Positions 53,346-63,177 of a stretch of DNA of 64,000 nt are shown here, piece by piece; the stretch's first letter is position 1; each line of letters begins with the position of its first letter. The stretch lies in NCBI RefSeq assembly GCF_023635005.1, contig NZ_JAMLJM010000004.1, positions 1-64,000 of the forward strand, written 5' to 3'. This DNA comes from Flavobacterium luminosum. Its GTDB lineage: Bacteria > Bacteroidota > Bacteroidia > Flavobacteriales > Flavobacteriaceae. The translations under genes and the position numbers were made by a program. The notes below the pieces were generated by a model, which made no database searches, had not been told where the DNA came from, and saw nothing but the letters and a program-made list of their open reading frames with translations.

Positions 53346-53346
53346 A

Positions 53347-53373
53347 AAAAGGCCTGTAAAAACAGGCCTTTTG
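53347..53373. terminator. Bidirectional terminator
   Basis: Stem AAAGGCCTG / CAGGCCTTT with loop TAAAAA. Confidence 0.88.
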
Positions 53374-53389
53374 AAGACTATGAACAAAA

Positions 53390-54361
53390 TTATTTAAGAT
53401 TAGGTACAATTACCTTATCCAATACATGGATCACACCATTTGCACATTGTACATCAACTGCAACGATGTTGCTCACTCTGTCATTTGCATCAGTAATTTT
53501 AGCACCTCCTGTCAAACCCACTGTGAACTTTTGTCCTTGAAAAGTAGTCACATCCATGTTATTGGTTAACTGACTAGAAAGTACATTTGCATTAGCCACA
53601 ACATGGTACTTTAAAGTGTTCTCTAAAACAGATTGTGGAACATCTGATAAAGTTGACCAACTAAACTCTGTTAACAAACTCGAAAAAGCAGCATTTGTTG
53701 GGGCAAAAACGGTAAAAGGAGAATTTTCGTTTCCTGATAAGATACTCACAAAATTAGGCATGTCTGATCTTGTAAGAGCAGCTACTAAAGAAGTAAAATT
53801 ACTGTTTGCTGTGGCATGGGTAACAATAGTTGGCAAACCAATTACATTATTTACTTTGTGAATTACTCCGTTAGATGCATCGATATCAGCAGTAACAACC
53901 GTAGAAACTCCGTTTAATTTTACCATTCCGTTAGAAGTATCTACATACATACTTAAGGTATTAGTAGAAGATGCAGCGCCTTTCCCTAATGTTTTAACAT
54001 AACCTGTAGAGAGTTCATTAGAAAACAATTCATCATTAATAACATGATTCAATAAAACCTCTTTTAACACTGCTACCGGCACTGCATCTAAGTTTGAAAA
54101 ACCATTTTGTGTTAAAAAAGCTGAAAAAGCCTCATTAGTAGGAGCAAAAACCGTATAATTTCCGGTATCATTCAAAACAGAGGTTAAACCTGTCTTATTA
54201 AGAGCAGAAACCAAGGTTGAAAACTCTGAATTCTTACTCGCCAAAGAAGCGATCGTAGTGTTTTTCATTTCATTGGTATCGTCATCGTTATCACAGCTTA
54301 CTGCGAAAATTGAAGTACATACCAAACCAAAAAGCATCATTTTCTTTAAACTCTTTTTCAT
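53390..54361 (-). CDS. Fasciclin-domain lipoprotein
   Basis: 323 aa. Lipobox at FAVSC (Cys about 23), then two FAS1 domains (about 40-175 and 180-322), each with FTVFAPTNxAFS and NGVIHxxDxV motifs. Cell-surface adhesion-type domains of unknown ligand. Confidence 0.92.
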   Translation of the reverse strand: MKKSLKKMMLFGLVCTSIFAVSCDNDDDTNEMKNTTIASLASKNSEFSTLVSALNKTGLTSVLNDTGNYTVFAPTNEAFSAFLTQNGFSNLDAVPVAVLKEVLLNHVINDELFSNELSTGYVKTLGKGAASSTNTLSMYVDTSNGMVKLNGVSTVVTADIDASNGVIHKVNNVIGLPTIVTHATANSNFTSLVAALTRSDMPNFVSILSGNENSPFTVFAPTNAAFSSLLTEFSWSTLSDVPQSVLENTLKYHVVANANVLSSQLTNNMDVTTFQGQKFTVGLTGGAKITDANDRVSNIVAVDVQCANGVIHVLDKVIVPNLK

Positions 54362-54490
54362 AAGATAAAATATTAATTTGTTAGTTTTTGTTTAATCAAA
54401 TTTATCAAAACTTAAACAAAAAAATAAAACACATTAACGATATTTAATAAAAAATTATGCTTTGTTGAGTACTCAGAAACCTTAAAAAAT

Positions 54491-54514
54491 AAAAAAACCT
54501 CCATTTGGAGGCTT
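54491..54514 (-). terminator. Terminator of recQ
   Basis: Minus-strand GCCTCC-AAAT-GGAGGT followed by T7. Confidence 0.8.
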
Positions 54515-54517
54515 TGA

Positions 54518-56713
54518 TTAGTTGGCTACTTCACTTATGAACTGGATTCGCATTAAACGAAGTTCTTCGGTATCGTAATCCCCTTCAAATTCATCGAGTG
54601 CATCCTGAATTTTATCGGAATCCGATTCCATGAAATAATCATGTATTTCTTCTTGTTGGTCATCATCCAAGATTTCATCAATCCAATACTTAATATTCAG
54701 CTTAGTACCGGAGTATACTATTTGCTCCATTTCTTTCAAAAGAGCATCCATATCCAGACCTTTGGCTTTTGCAATATCATCTAAAGGTAACTTACGGTCT
54801 ATATTCTGAATCACATACAATTTAAGTGCCGAATTGGCTCCGGTAGATTTTACCACCAAATCATCAGGACGTACAATATCATTCTCCTCTACATAACGAG
54901 CAATCAATTGTATAAAATCCTTACCGTATTTTTTGGCTTTACCTTCTCCAACCCCTTGAACATTACTCAATTCTTCAATCGTCACCGGGTATTTAAGAGC
55001 CATGTCTTCTAAAGAAAATTCCTGAAATACCACATACGGAGGCACTCCTTCTTTTTTGGCCACTTTCTTACGTAAATCCAACAACATAGTCATCAGAGCT
55101 TCATCAGCAGTACCGGAAGATTTTGCTGCCGTTACAATACTTTCATCCTCCGTTTCGTTATATTCATGATCTTCAGTCATCATGAAAGAATGTGGGTTTT
55201 CAATAAACGCTCTTCCTTTATCGGACAACTTTAAAACACCATAACTCTCAATATCTTTGACGATCATATCGGCCACCATCACTTGACGGATTAATGCCAT
55301 CCAATGTTTTTCCTCATATTGCTTTCCTCTTCCAAAAAATTGTTGAGAATCGGTACGATGTGCTTTAATAACGGCATTCACTTTACCAATGAGAGTCAAA
55401 ATCAACTCTTTGGCTTTATACACTTCTTTAGTATCTCTGATGGTTTCCAACAAGATGACTACTTGGTCTTGTGCTTCCGTTTTTTTCTTCGGATTGCGCA
55501 TGTTGTCATCCATATCGCCACCTTCTCCCGTTTCGTTATCAAACTCTTCTCCGAAGTAATGCAATAAAAATTTACGACGTGACATTGAAGTTTCGGCATA
55601 AGAAACCACTTCCTGCAACAATGCGTAACCTACTTCTTGCTCGGCTACCGGTTTCCCTGCCATGAATTTTTCTAGTTTTTCTACATCTTTATAGGAATAG
55701 TAAGCCAAACAATGACCTTCACCCCCATCACGACCCGCACGACCGGTTTCTTGGTAATAACTCTCTAACGATTTAGGAATGTCATGATGAATCACAAAAC
55801 GAACATCCGGTTTATCAATTCCCATACCAAAAGCAATCGTAGCCACAACCACATCTACATCTTCCATTAGGAACATATCTTGGTGCTTTGCTCTTGTCTT
55901 CGCATCTAAACCAGCATGGTAAGGTACCGCCGATATTCCATTCACTTGTAAAACCTGAGCTATTTCTTCTACTTTCTTTCGAGACAAACAGTAAATCACT
56001 CCCGATTTTCCTTTGTGTTGCTTGATAAAACGAATGATGTCACTCTCTACATTTTTGGTTTTGGTACGTACCTCGTAGAACAAATTAGGACGATTGAACG
56101 ACGCTTTGAAAGTGTTAGCGTCGGGAATATCTAGATTTTTCAGAATATCTTCCTGAACTTTTGGAGTCGCCGTTGCGGTTAAACCAATAATAGGTACATC
56201 GCCCAAAGCTTTAATAATAGAACGCAGGTTACGATACTCCGGACGAAAATCGTGTCCCCACTCAGAAATACAGTGTGCCTCATCTATCGCAACAAAAGAA
56301 ATTTTTTGTCCTCTTAGAAAATCTACATATTCCTCTTTAGTCAATGACTCGGGAGCTACATAGAGTAACTTGGTCAAACCATCAGTAATATCTTTTTTTA
56401 CCTGATTAATTTCTGTTTTTGTCAATGATGAGTTTAGTACATGTGCAATTCCATATTCTGATCCTAAACTACGCAACGCATCTACCTGATTCTTCATCAA
56501 AGCTATAAGAGGAGAAACCACAATAGCAGTACCCTCCTGAATTAATGCAGGCAATTGATAACATAATGATTTACCGCCTCCAGTAGGCATAATCACAAAA
56601 GTGTTTTTGCCAGAAATAATACTGCGGACTACTTGTTCTTGCAATCCTTTAAACTGGTCAAAACCAAAATATTTTTTTAATTCTTTGTGTAAATCAATTT
56701 CGGTTGAATTCAT
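54518..56713 (-). CDS. recQ: ATP-dependent DNA helicase RecQ
   Basis: 731 aa from MNSTEIDLHKELKKYFGFDQ. Walker A MPTGGGKSLCYQ, DEAH box AIDEAHCISEWGHDFRPEY, helicase motif VI SYYQETGRAGRDG, then zinc/RQC and an HRDC domain (about 530-610), and an acidic C-terminal extension (about 640-731) with EILDDDQQEEIHDYF. The longer reading from 56866 runs through the promoter region and is rejected. Shares a divergent promoter region with kpsF. Confidence 0.95.
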   Translation of the reverse strand: MNSTEIDLHKELKKYFGFDQFKGLQEQVVRSIISGKNTFVIMPTGGGKSLCYQLPALIQEGTAIVVSPLIALMKNQVDALRSLGSEYGIAHVLNSSLTKTEINQVKKDITDGLTKLLYVAPESLTKEEYVDFLRGQKISFVAIDEAHCISEWGHDFRPEYRNLRSIIKALGDVPIIGLTATATPKVQEDILKNLDIPDANTFKASFNRPNLFYEVRTKTKNVESDIIRFIKQHKGKSGVIYCLSRKKVEEIAQVLQVNGISAVPYHAGLDAKTRAKHQDMFLMEDVDVVVATIAFGMGIDKPDVRFVIHHDIPKSLESYYQETGRAGRDGGEGHCLAYYSYKDVEKLEKFMAGKPVAEQEVGYALLQEVVSYAETSMSRRKFLLHYFGEEFDNETGEGGDMDDNMRNPKKKTEAQDQVVILLETIRDTKEVYKAKELILTLIGKVNAVIKAHRTDSQQFFGRGKQYEEKHWMALIRQVMVADMIVKDIESYGVLKLSDKGRAFIENPHSFMMTEDHEYNETEDESIVTAAKSSGTADEALMTMLLDLRKKVAKKEGVPPYVVFQEFSLEDMALKYPVTIEELSNVQGVGEGKAKKYGKDFIQLIARYVEENDIVRPDDLVVKSTGANSALKLYVIQNIDRKLPLDDIAKAKGLDMDALLKEMEQIVYSGTKLNIKYWIDEILDDDQQEEIHDYFMESDSDKIQDALDEFEGDYDTEELRLMRIQFISEVAN

Positions 56714-56734
56714 TATATATTTGAGGTATTTTTT

Positions 56735-56742
56735 TAAATTTG
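56735..56742 (+). promoter_or_regulatory. -7 element of the kpsF operon
   Basis: TAAATTTG followed by CACC. The start site would be near 56749. Confidence 0.55.
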
Positions 56743-56775
56743 CACCTATAAAGATACAAATTTCTTTTTCATATA

Positions 56776-56806
56776 CAAATTTATAACTATTCTGTTTTGA
56801 TAACAA
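56776..56806 (-). promoter_or_regulatory. recQ promoter
   Basis: Minus-strand TTG (56804-56806), 20 nt, TAAATTTG (56776-56783). It lies within the start of kpsF on the other strand. Confidence 0.65.
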
Positions 56807-57762
56807 AAGAAAATATTTTGGCCAGTGCCAAAAAAACGATCTTATCACAAAGTGAATCCATTGCACAACTGATCAATTATTTATCGGACGATTTTGCTCA
56901 AGCTGCCGAATTAATTTACCACTGCAAAGGAAGACTCATTGTGACCGGTATAGGAAAAAGTGCCATCATTGCTCAGAAAATGGTTGCTACTTTTAACTCA
57001 ACAGGAACACCTAGCATGTTTTTGCACGCAGCAGAAGCCATTCATGGTGACTTGGGAATGGTACAAGCCAACGATGTTGTAATTTGTATTTCCAAAAGCG
57101 GTAATAGCCCTGAAATCAAAGCTTTGGTTCCTTTATTGAAGCGCTACGGCAATCCACTCATTGGTATGACGGCAGGATTGACCTCTTTCTTGGGTAAAGA
57201 ATCTGATTTAGTGTTGCATGCTTACGTTGAAAAAGAATCTTGTCCAAACAATCTAGCGCCAACCAACAGTACCACTGCCCAATTGGTTTTAGGTGATGCG
57301 TTAGCGGTTTGTTTAATGGAAATGAGAGACTTCAAAAGCGAGGATTTTGCTAAATACCACCCAGGTGGTGCTTTAGGTAAAAAACTATTGCTTCGCGTGG
57401 GAGACATGCTCGACAGAACACACAAACCTATTGTAGAGGTTTCTTCTTCGATTAAAGACGTGATCATGGAAATTTCCGAAAAACGTTTAGGTGTAACTGC
57501 CGTAATGGCCAACGGAAAACTAGCCGGAATTATTACTGATGGTGACATTCGAAGAATGCTAAACAAAACAGAAACTATTACCGGATTCACTGCTCAGGAC
57601 ATCATGACGAAAAATCCAAAAACAATCCAAACCGATAGTATGGTGGTAGATGCTTTCAATATCATGGAAAATTTCTCCATTACCCAATTGGCGGTTTTTG
57701 ACAAAGAAGAGTATGTAGGCATATTGCATATTCACGATATTTTAAAAGAAGGAATTATATAA
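56797..57762 (+). CDS. kpsF: Arabinose-5-phosphate isomerase (KpsF/KdsD), TTG start
   Basis: 321 aa. Makes D-arabinose-5-phosphate for Kdo in LPS. SIS domain (RLIVTGIGKSAIIAQKMVATFNSTGTP) followed by two CBS domains. The start codon is TTG at 56797; homologues begin M-x-TKENIL, exactly there, and no ATG is available. Two nt before tatC. Confidence 0.93.
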   Translation: MITKENILASAKKTILSQSESIAQLINYLSDDFAQAAELIYHCKGRLIVTGIGKSAIIAQKMVATFNSTGTPSMFLHAAEAIHGDLGMVQANDVVICISKSGNSPEIKALVPLLKRYGNPLIGMTAGLTSFLGKESDLVLHAYVEKESCPNNLAPTNSTTAQLVLGDALAVCLMEMRDFKSEDFAKYHPGGALGKKLLLRVGDMLDRTHKPIVEVSSSIKDVIMEISEKRLGVTAVMANGKLAGIITDGDIRRMLNKTETITGFTAQDIMTKNPKTIQTDSMVVDAFNIMENFSITQLAVFDKEEYVGILHIHDILKEGII

Positions 57763-57763
57763 A

Positions 57764-58594
57764 ATGGCAAAGAAAACGCTGGGCGAAATGTCCTTTTTAG
57801 ACCATCTGGAAGAACTGAGATGGTTATTGGTTAGAAGCTCTATTGCTATTGTAATTTTAGCAACGGCTGTCTTCTTTATCTCTGACTTTATTTTTGACGA
57901 TATTATCTTTGGCCCTACCAAAGTCAATTTTGTAACCTATCGCTTTTTTTGTGATGCTTCGCATTACCTAGGTTTTGCAGATACTATTTGTATTGAAGAA
58001 TTACCCTTCACCATACAAAATACCACTATGGAAGGCCAGGTAAATGTGTTCGTATGGACTTGCATCACAGCCGGTTTTATTCTAGGATTTCCTTATATTT
58101 TATGGGAAATCTGGAAATTCATCAGTCCTGCACTTTATGAAAACGAGAGAAAATATGCCAAGGTTTTTGTCCTTACAGCTTCTGCCTTGTTTTTTATAGG
58201 AGTATTATTTGGCTACTATGTAATTGTTCCCATGTCGATCAACTTTGTGGCTACTTTCTCGGTGAGTGCTATCGTAAAAAATGAATTCAATCTAGAATCC
58301 TACATCAGCATGATCAAAACTTCGGTTTTGGCTGGAGGATTGTTTTTTGAATTACCTATCATCATCTATTTATTGACCAAAATTGGATTGGTAACCCCTA
58401 CTTTCTTACAAAAAACAAGAAAATACGCTGTGGTGATAGTCCTAATTATTGCGGCTATTGTAACACCACCGGATGTGGTAAGCCAAATTACTGTGGCGGT
58501 TCCCATGCTTCTGATTTATGAAATCAGTATCTTAATTTCTAAATTTGTAGTTAAACGACAAGAAAAAAATGAGCAACTTAGTACAAGAATTTAA
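57764..58594 (+). CDS. tatC: Sec-independent translocase TatC
   Basis: 276 aa, six membrane helices. FLDHLEELRWLLVRS and the FELPIIIYLLTKIGLVTP region are diagnostic. Exports folded proteins with TatA, which is not in the window. The following gene starts inside its last 26 nt. Confidence 0.94.
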   Translation: MAKKTLGEMSFLDHLEELRWLLVRSSIAIVILATAVFFISDFIFDDIIFGPTKVNFVTYRFFCDASHYLGFADTICIEELPFTIQNTTMEGQVNVFVWTCITAGFILGFPYILWEIWKFISPALYENERKYAKVFVLTASALFFIGVLFGYYVIVPMSINFVATFSVSAIVKNEFNLESYISMIKTSVLAGGLFFELPIIIYLLTKIGLVTPTFLQKTRKYAVVIVLIIAAIVTPPDVVSQITVAVPMLLIYEISILISKFVVKRQEKNEQLSTRI

Positions 58595-58913
58595 TGACTA
58601 TCGTTCTAAAATGAACGAAAAACTTTTAGCGGACGACAATAAAGTCATCAAACGCATTTTTAATCTAGACACCAACACTTATACTGAAGGCGCTTTGGAT
58701 GTTAAAACCAAAGAATTATTAGGTTTAGTAGCTTCGGCAGTATTACGCTGTGACGACTGTATTAAATACCACTTGGAGACTTGTTACAAATTAGGAATCA
58801 ATCGTAAAGAAATGATGGAAGCCATGAGTGTAGCTACCCTAGTGGGTGGAACCATCGTAATTCCTCACCTAAGAAGAGCCTACGAATTCTGGGAAGCATT
58901 AGAAAACAATTAA
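58569..58913 (+). CDS. AhpD-like carboxymuconolactone decarboxylase family protein
   Basis: 114 aa. The AhpD-type redox motif C-x-x-C in LRCDDCIKYH with the downstream His is present. Peroxidase-linked thiol chemistry is inferred. Overlaps tatC by 26 nt, so it is in the same message. Confidence 0.9.
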   Translation: MSNLVQEFNDYRSKMNEKLLADDNKVIKRIFNLDTNTYTEGALDVKTKELLGLVASAVLRCDDCIKYHLETCYKLGINRKEMMEAMSVATLVGGTIVIPHLRRAYEFWEALENN

Positions 58914-59044
58914 TTGATTTGAAAATTAACCAATTTGAAATTTTGAAGATGCAAAACCTTTGTTAATTCATCTATTCTATTGTTTATTTTTGACTTTATT
59001 TGTTTAAAACTGACTTTAAAAAGTGATAATGAGTAATTTATTCA

Positions 59045-59068
59045 TTTTCAAATTTTCAAATTTTCAAA
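59045..59068 (+). repeat. Triple TTTTCAAA repeat upstream of lptB
   Basis: Three perfect copies of TTTTCAAA directly before the lptB ATG, with inverted versions (TTTGAAA) at about 58918-58950. The 160-nt spacer is otherwise AT-rich. Confidence 0.7.
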
Positions 59069-59076
59069 TGTAAAGC

Positions 59077-59817
59077 ATGATATTAAGAGCAGATCATTTA
59101 GTCAAAACCTACAAAAAAAGAACCGTAGTAAAAGGTATTTCGGTTGAAGTAAACCAAGGAGAAATTGTTGGTCTTTTGGGACCTAATGGTGCCGGAAAAA
59201 CTACTTCCTTTTACATGATTGTAGGCTTAGTGAAACCCAATTCAGGAAACATCTATTTGGATGACATGAATATCACGGATTTCCCTATGTATAAAAGAGC
59301 GCAACATGGCATTGGCTATCTGGCACAAGAAGCTTCTGTGTTCCGAAAATTGAGTATCGAAGATAATATCATGAGTGTTTTACAACTCACCAACCTCTCT
59401 AAACAGGAACAAGAAGCCAAAATGGAAGCCTTAATTGAAGAGTTTTCTTTAGGACATATTCGTACCAATCGCGGAGACTTACTTTCGGGTGGAGAACGCC
59501 GTCGTACAGAAATAGCGCGTTGTTTGGCAACAGACCCTAAATTCATCCTATTAGACGAACCTTTTGCAGGGGTCGATCCTGTGGCTGTAGAAGACATCCA
59601 ACGCATCGTAGCCAAGCTAAAAAATAAAAACATTGGTATCTTAATCACCGACCATAACGTTCAGGAAACGTTAGCAATTACAGACAAAACCTACTTAATG
59701 TTCGAAGGAGGAATTCTTAAAGCAGGGGTTCCTGAAGAATTGGTAGAAGACGAAATGGTACGCCGTGTTTATTTGGGTCAAAACTTTGAGTTAAGAAGAA
59801 AAAAATTAGAATTTTAA
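59077..59817 (+). CDS. lptB: LPS export ABC transporter ATP-binding protein
   Basis: 246 aa. Walker A GPNGAGKTT, GIGYLAQEASVFRKLSIEDN, signature LSGGERRR, Walker B FILLDEPFAGVDP and ITDHNVQETL; the LptB-specific pattern is clear. It works with LptF/LptG permeases such as the one at 13007. Confidence 0.95.
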   Translation: MILRADHLVKTYKKRTVVKGISVEVNQGEIVGLLGPNGAGKTTSFYMIVGLVKPNSGNIYLDDMNITDFPMYKRAQHGIGYLAQEASVFRKLSIEDNIMSVLQLTNLSKQEQEAKMEALIEEFSLGHIRTNRGDLLSGGERRRTEIARCLATDPKFILLDEPFAGVDPVAVEDIQRIVAKLKNKNIGILITDHNVQETLAITDKTYLMFEGGILKAGVPEELVEDEMVRRVYLGQNFELRRKKLEF

Positions 59818-59861
59818 TCCTGTTCTAGTTTACTGAGTTGACTGAAATAAAATCCAGAAGT

Positions 59862-60095
59862 ATGCAGCCTACAAAGGAACAAATCGAAAAATGGCATAAC
59901 GATCCCAAAAACTGGAAATGGGGTAGTATTTATTACAATCCAGAAGATCCTAGAGCTTGGGTAGACAAAAGAATCAAATGGATGGGTTGGACAGTTAACT
60001 TTGCGAATAAAAAAGGGCAGCTCATTTTTATTTTGATGACTCTAGCGATCATTATAATGATGTTATTCTTGCCTAATTCAGCCCAAAAAATTTAA
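59862..60095 (+). CDS. DUF5808-type small membrane protein
   Basis: 77 aa. WHNDPKNWKWGSIYYNPEDPRAWVDKRIKWMGWTVNFANKKG resembles DUF5808, followed by one helix. The ATG at 59862 is preferred over the TTG at 59838. Function unknown. Confidence 0.8.
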   Translation: MQPTKEQIEKWHNDPKNWKWGSIYYNPEDPRAWVDKRIKWMGWTVNFANKKGQLIFILMTLAIIIMMLFLPNSAQKI

Positions 60096-60119
60096 TGGTA
60101 AAACTACAATTCAAAAGCT

Positions 60120-60968
60120 TCATCGAATCAATAGTTCCTTCATCGATACCGAATTCCCGTTGTATATATTAATATCCACAGGGCCTTTTATCCCGGGAAC
60201 TTTGCCGGTTTCTGTGAATTGCCACAACGACCATTCGCTATCTATATTTTGATAAAACGCTGTATAATTCGCTATCCAAAAGGGATAATTTTCGAAATCC
60301 TCTTTTAAGAAATCCTCATAATAACTTTCACTACTGTAAATAATCGGTTTTACCCCATAGTGTTGTTCTACTCTTTCCAGCCAACGTCGTAAACCGACTT
60401 TCAATCTTTCAATCGATTGGGTTTTCGGTAACTTTTCTATATCCAATACCGGAGGAAAGTCACCTTGTACCAAAGTAACCTGTTCGATAAAATTTTCTGC
60501 TTGTTCTAATGAGTTTTCATTAGGACGATAATAATGATACGCCCCACACACCAATCCTTTCTCTTTGGCTTTCTTCCAATATTTTTTAAACTTATAATCG
60601 GGTCTGTCGTTACCCACACTAGCACGAATAAAAACGAACTCTATGGGATATCCTCCTTCAATTTCTTTGACTTGATCCCAATGAATCTGATGTTGGTATT
60701 CAGAAATATCTATACCGAAAGATTTCTCGATATGCGCGTCTAGCACTTTATCGACCGGCATAGCTCGTGCCTCAGAAAAAACAATTTTATCGGTTGTAAA
60801 TCCCAAATAACGGGACAACACATTGCGCTGACTGTAGAAAAAAACCAAAAAGCCAAATCCCACGATAATTTTAAAAAAAAGAGAACTCGAAAAAAAGGAA
60901 GGTTGACGTTCTACTCTTTTTTTAGGCGGTGCTTTTCGGGTAACCGTCTTTCGTTTCGGCGATGCCAT
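60120..60968 (-). CDS. Glycoside hydrolase family 25 protein (lysozyme)
   Basis: 282 aa. N-terminal basic region and one membrane anchor (FKIIVGFGFLVFFY), then a GH25 domain with GIDISEYQ, FIRASVGNDRPDYKFKKYW, GAYHYYRPN and the catalytic PVLDIEK. Cleaves the peptidoglycan glycan chain; role in growth or defence unclear. Eight nt downstream of pssA. Confidence 0.92.
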   Translation of the reverse strand: MASPKRKTVTRKAPPKKRVERQPSFFSSSLFFKIIVGFGFLVFFYSQRNVLSRYLGFTTDKIVFSEARAMPVDKVLDAHIEKSFGIDISEYQHQIHWDQVKEIEGGYPIEFVFIRASVGNDRPDYKFKKYWKKAKEKGLVCGAYHYYRPNENSLEQAENFIEQVTLVQGDFPPVLDIEKLPKTQSIERLKVGLRRWLERVEQHYGVKPIIYSSESYYEDFLKEDFENYPFWIANYTAFYQNIDSEWSLWQFTETGKVPGIKGPVDINIYNGNSVSMKELLIR

Positions 60969-60976
60969 GGGATTCT

Positions 60977-61687
60977 TTAATTTTTAACTTTCAATTGTGT
61001 AAAAAGTGACGATAAAATATACGCTAAAATCACTATAATCACGCCCAAATACCCCAAGAGTACCAATAAAATAGCAGAACCAACCATGAACCCTAACGGC
61101 AAGGCATGTTTTTGCATACTGAAGTTTTTTATCTTCAAAGAAAACAAAGGAATTTCAGCATTCATTACATAGGCACTCAATAAACTAATAAGAATCAAAA
61201 CCCACGGTTGTGTCAAAAAAGAGGCGATCCAGCCAAAATCCTGTTCCAAAACCACCAAGGGAATGCTCAAAATGAACAACGCATTACCTGGTGTTGGCAA
61301 GCCAATAAATGAATCGGTCTGACGGGTATCTATATTGAAATTAGCCAATCGAAAACAAGCGCCTAGCGTAATTACAAAACCAACATAAGGCAAATACGGC
61401 GCCAATACTCCTTCCATAGGTAACGATCGTAAAAACTGATACATCACCAATCCTGGAGTTACCCCACTCGTCACCATATCAGCCAAGGAATCCAATTGCA
61501 ACCCTAATTCGCTTTGCACATGGAATAATCGCGCAAAGAAACCATCAAAAAAATCAAAGAAAATCCCTAAGGCCACAAAGAAAAAAGCCAGTTCATATTG
61601 AGCTTCCGCAGCATAAACAACGGCTATACAACCTGAAAAAAGATTCAAAAGGGTAATACTATTAGGGATTTGAGATTTTATCGACAT
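60977..61687 (-). CDS. pssA: CDP-diacylglycerol--serine O-phosphatidyltransferase
   Basis: 236 aa. The CDP-alcohol phosphatidyltransferase motif DG-x2-AR-x8-G-x3-D-x3-D is present (FFDGFFARLFHVQSELG, then LDSLAD). Makes phosphatidylserine, precursor of phosphatidylethanolamine. Start at 61687 (MSIKSQIPNSITLLN) is the family's normal start. Confidence 0.93.
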   Translation of the reverse strand: MSIKSQIPNSITLLNLFSGCIAVVYAAEAQYELAFFFVALGIFFDFFDGFFARLFHVQSELGLQLDSLADMVTSGVTPGLVMYQFLRSLPMEGVLAPYLPYVGFVITLGACFRLANFNIDTRQTDSFIGLPTPGNALFILSIPLVVLEQDFGWIASFLTQPWVLILISLLSAYVMNAEIPLFSLKIKNFSMQKHALPLGFMVGSAILLVLLGYLGVIIVILAYILSSLFTQLKVKN

Positions 61688-61989
61688 AAAATAGTTTTTT
61701 AATACGCTATATTCATAATACGCAAATGTACTACAATAACTCATTGCGTGTAATTATTTTTTAGGGATAATTTTTCCTCCATTCGAAGGATTTGCGTTAA
61801 AAATAGTATCAGGAACAAGAAAAACCAGCTTTGAAAACGATTCTCGATACTTATTTGGCTTCGTTTACTTTTACAAAAACACTACAATTAACGTTATCGG
61901 TAATGACGTTCAATGGCTGACAATAAGTTTATAAGTTGTTGAGTTTAATATTTCAGATTTTTATTTCATCTTTGCTAAAACGTTTGGTC

Positions 61990-63075
61990 TTGAAAAAAAG
62001 CATACTCATACTCTTTATAATCACGGGATTACACAGTTTCGCACAAACTGCCCGAAAGTATTCCAATGAATTCATGAATATTGGGGTCGATGCCCGTGCC
62101 TTTGGGATGGCTAATGCCATGGTATCCCATACTAGTGATGTCAATTCAGGCTATTGGAACCCAACGGGATTATTACAAATCGAAGATCAGGAGGCAGCAC
62201 TGATGCATGCCAACTATTTTGCCAATATTGCTCAATACGACTATGTCGCTTATGCTAAAAAAATAGACGATCGAAGCGCTTGGGGACTGTCTGTAATTCG
62301 CTTTGGAGTCGATGATATTTTAAACACGACCCAATTGATTGATTCTGAAGGAAACATCGATTATAATCGTATCAGCTTGTTCTCTACTGCCGATTACGGC
62401 GTTACTTTCTCCTATGCTAGAAAATTACCGGTACAACGTTTTCAATATGGTGTGAATGCCAAAGTTATCCGAAGAATTATTGGTGATTTTGCCAGTTCTT
62501 GGGGCTTCGGTTTTGATTTGGGTATGCAATACTATGTCAAAGACTGGAAATTTGGACTTATGGTACGGGATATCACCACTACGTATAACGTTTGGAACAT
62601 CAACGAAGAAGAGTTTAAAAAAATTCAGGAGGCACAAACTCAAAATCCTTCACAAAATCAGGAATTACCTGAAAACACCGAAATTACTTTACCCAAAGCA
62701 CAATTGGGTGTCGCTCGAAAAGTGGACTTTCACAACGGAATGAGTTTATTAACTGCAGTTAATCTTAATATGGAATTCCAACGAACCAACGACATTTTGT
62801 CTTCTGAGGTTCTGAGCATGACACCTGCTGTGGGCTTCGAATTCGGATACGACAATTTGGCTTTTATCCGAGCGGGAGTGGGTAACTTCCAAAACAGTCC
62901 CTCTTTGCTCATTGATAGCAACCGCAATCGAGTTACTTTTCAACCCAATATTGGACTAGGATTTCACTACAAAGGGATTTCCGTTGATTATGCCCTGACC
63001 GATTTAGGGAATCAAAGTGCAGCTTTGTATTCGAATGTCTTTTCTTTGAAAGTAGATTTATCCATTTTCAGATAA
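61990..63075 (+). CDS. PorV/PorQ family outer-membrane protein, TTG start
   Basis: 361 aa. Signal peptide KKSILILFIITGLHSFAQ, then KYSNEFMNIGVDARAFGMANAMV and a beta-barrel. The family includes the type IX secretion proteins PorV and PorQ. TTG at 61990 is chosen, because the -7-like CATCTTTG (61967-61974) lies inside any longer reading. Not clearly assignable to PorV or PorQ. Confidence 0.82.
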   Translation: MKKSILILFIITGLHSFAQTARKYSNEFMNIGVDARAFGMANAMVSHTSDVNSGYWNPTGLLQIEDQEAALMHANYFANIAQYDYVAYAKKIDDRSAWGLSVIRFGVDDILNTTQLIDSEGNIDYNRISLFSTADYGVTFSYARKLPVQRFQYGVNAKVIRRIIGDFASSWGFGFDLGMQYYVKDWKFGLMVRDITTTYNVWNINEEEFKKIQEAQTQNPSQNQELPENTEITLPKAQLGVARKVDFHNGMSLLTAVNLNMEFQRTNDILSSEVLSMTPAVGFEFGYDNLAFIRAGVGNFQNSPSLLIDSNRNRVTFQPNIGLGFHYKGISVDYALTDLGNQSAALYSNVFSLKVDLSIFR

Positions 63076-63142
63076 CTGTTTTTACACTCATGAAGCACTA
63101 TCCTGCTACTTTAAGTCAACGTTAGGCTGCCTTAAAATTTAT

Positions 63143-63150
63143 TATCTTTG
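63143..63150 (+). promoter_or_regulatory. -7 element ahead of the DUF4105 gene
   Basis: TATCTTTG, 28 nt before the ATG. The -33 position is TTA-like. Confidence 0.5.
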
Positions 63151-63177
63151 ACCGAATCAACTGCTTTTGACCCAAAC

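Noticed and set aside
47736..56713. rmuC, recQ and neighbours as a defence island
   Set aside because: They are single housekeeping genes separated by unrelated units, with no nuclease or toxin partners.
54518..56866. RecQ with a 51-residue N-terminal extension
   Set aside because: The extra segment covers the divergent promoter region and is unlike RecQ; the family start is at 56713.
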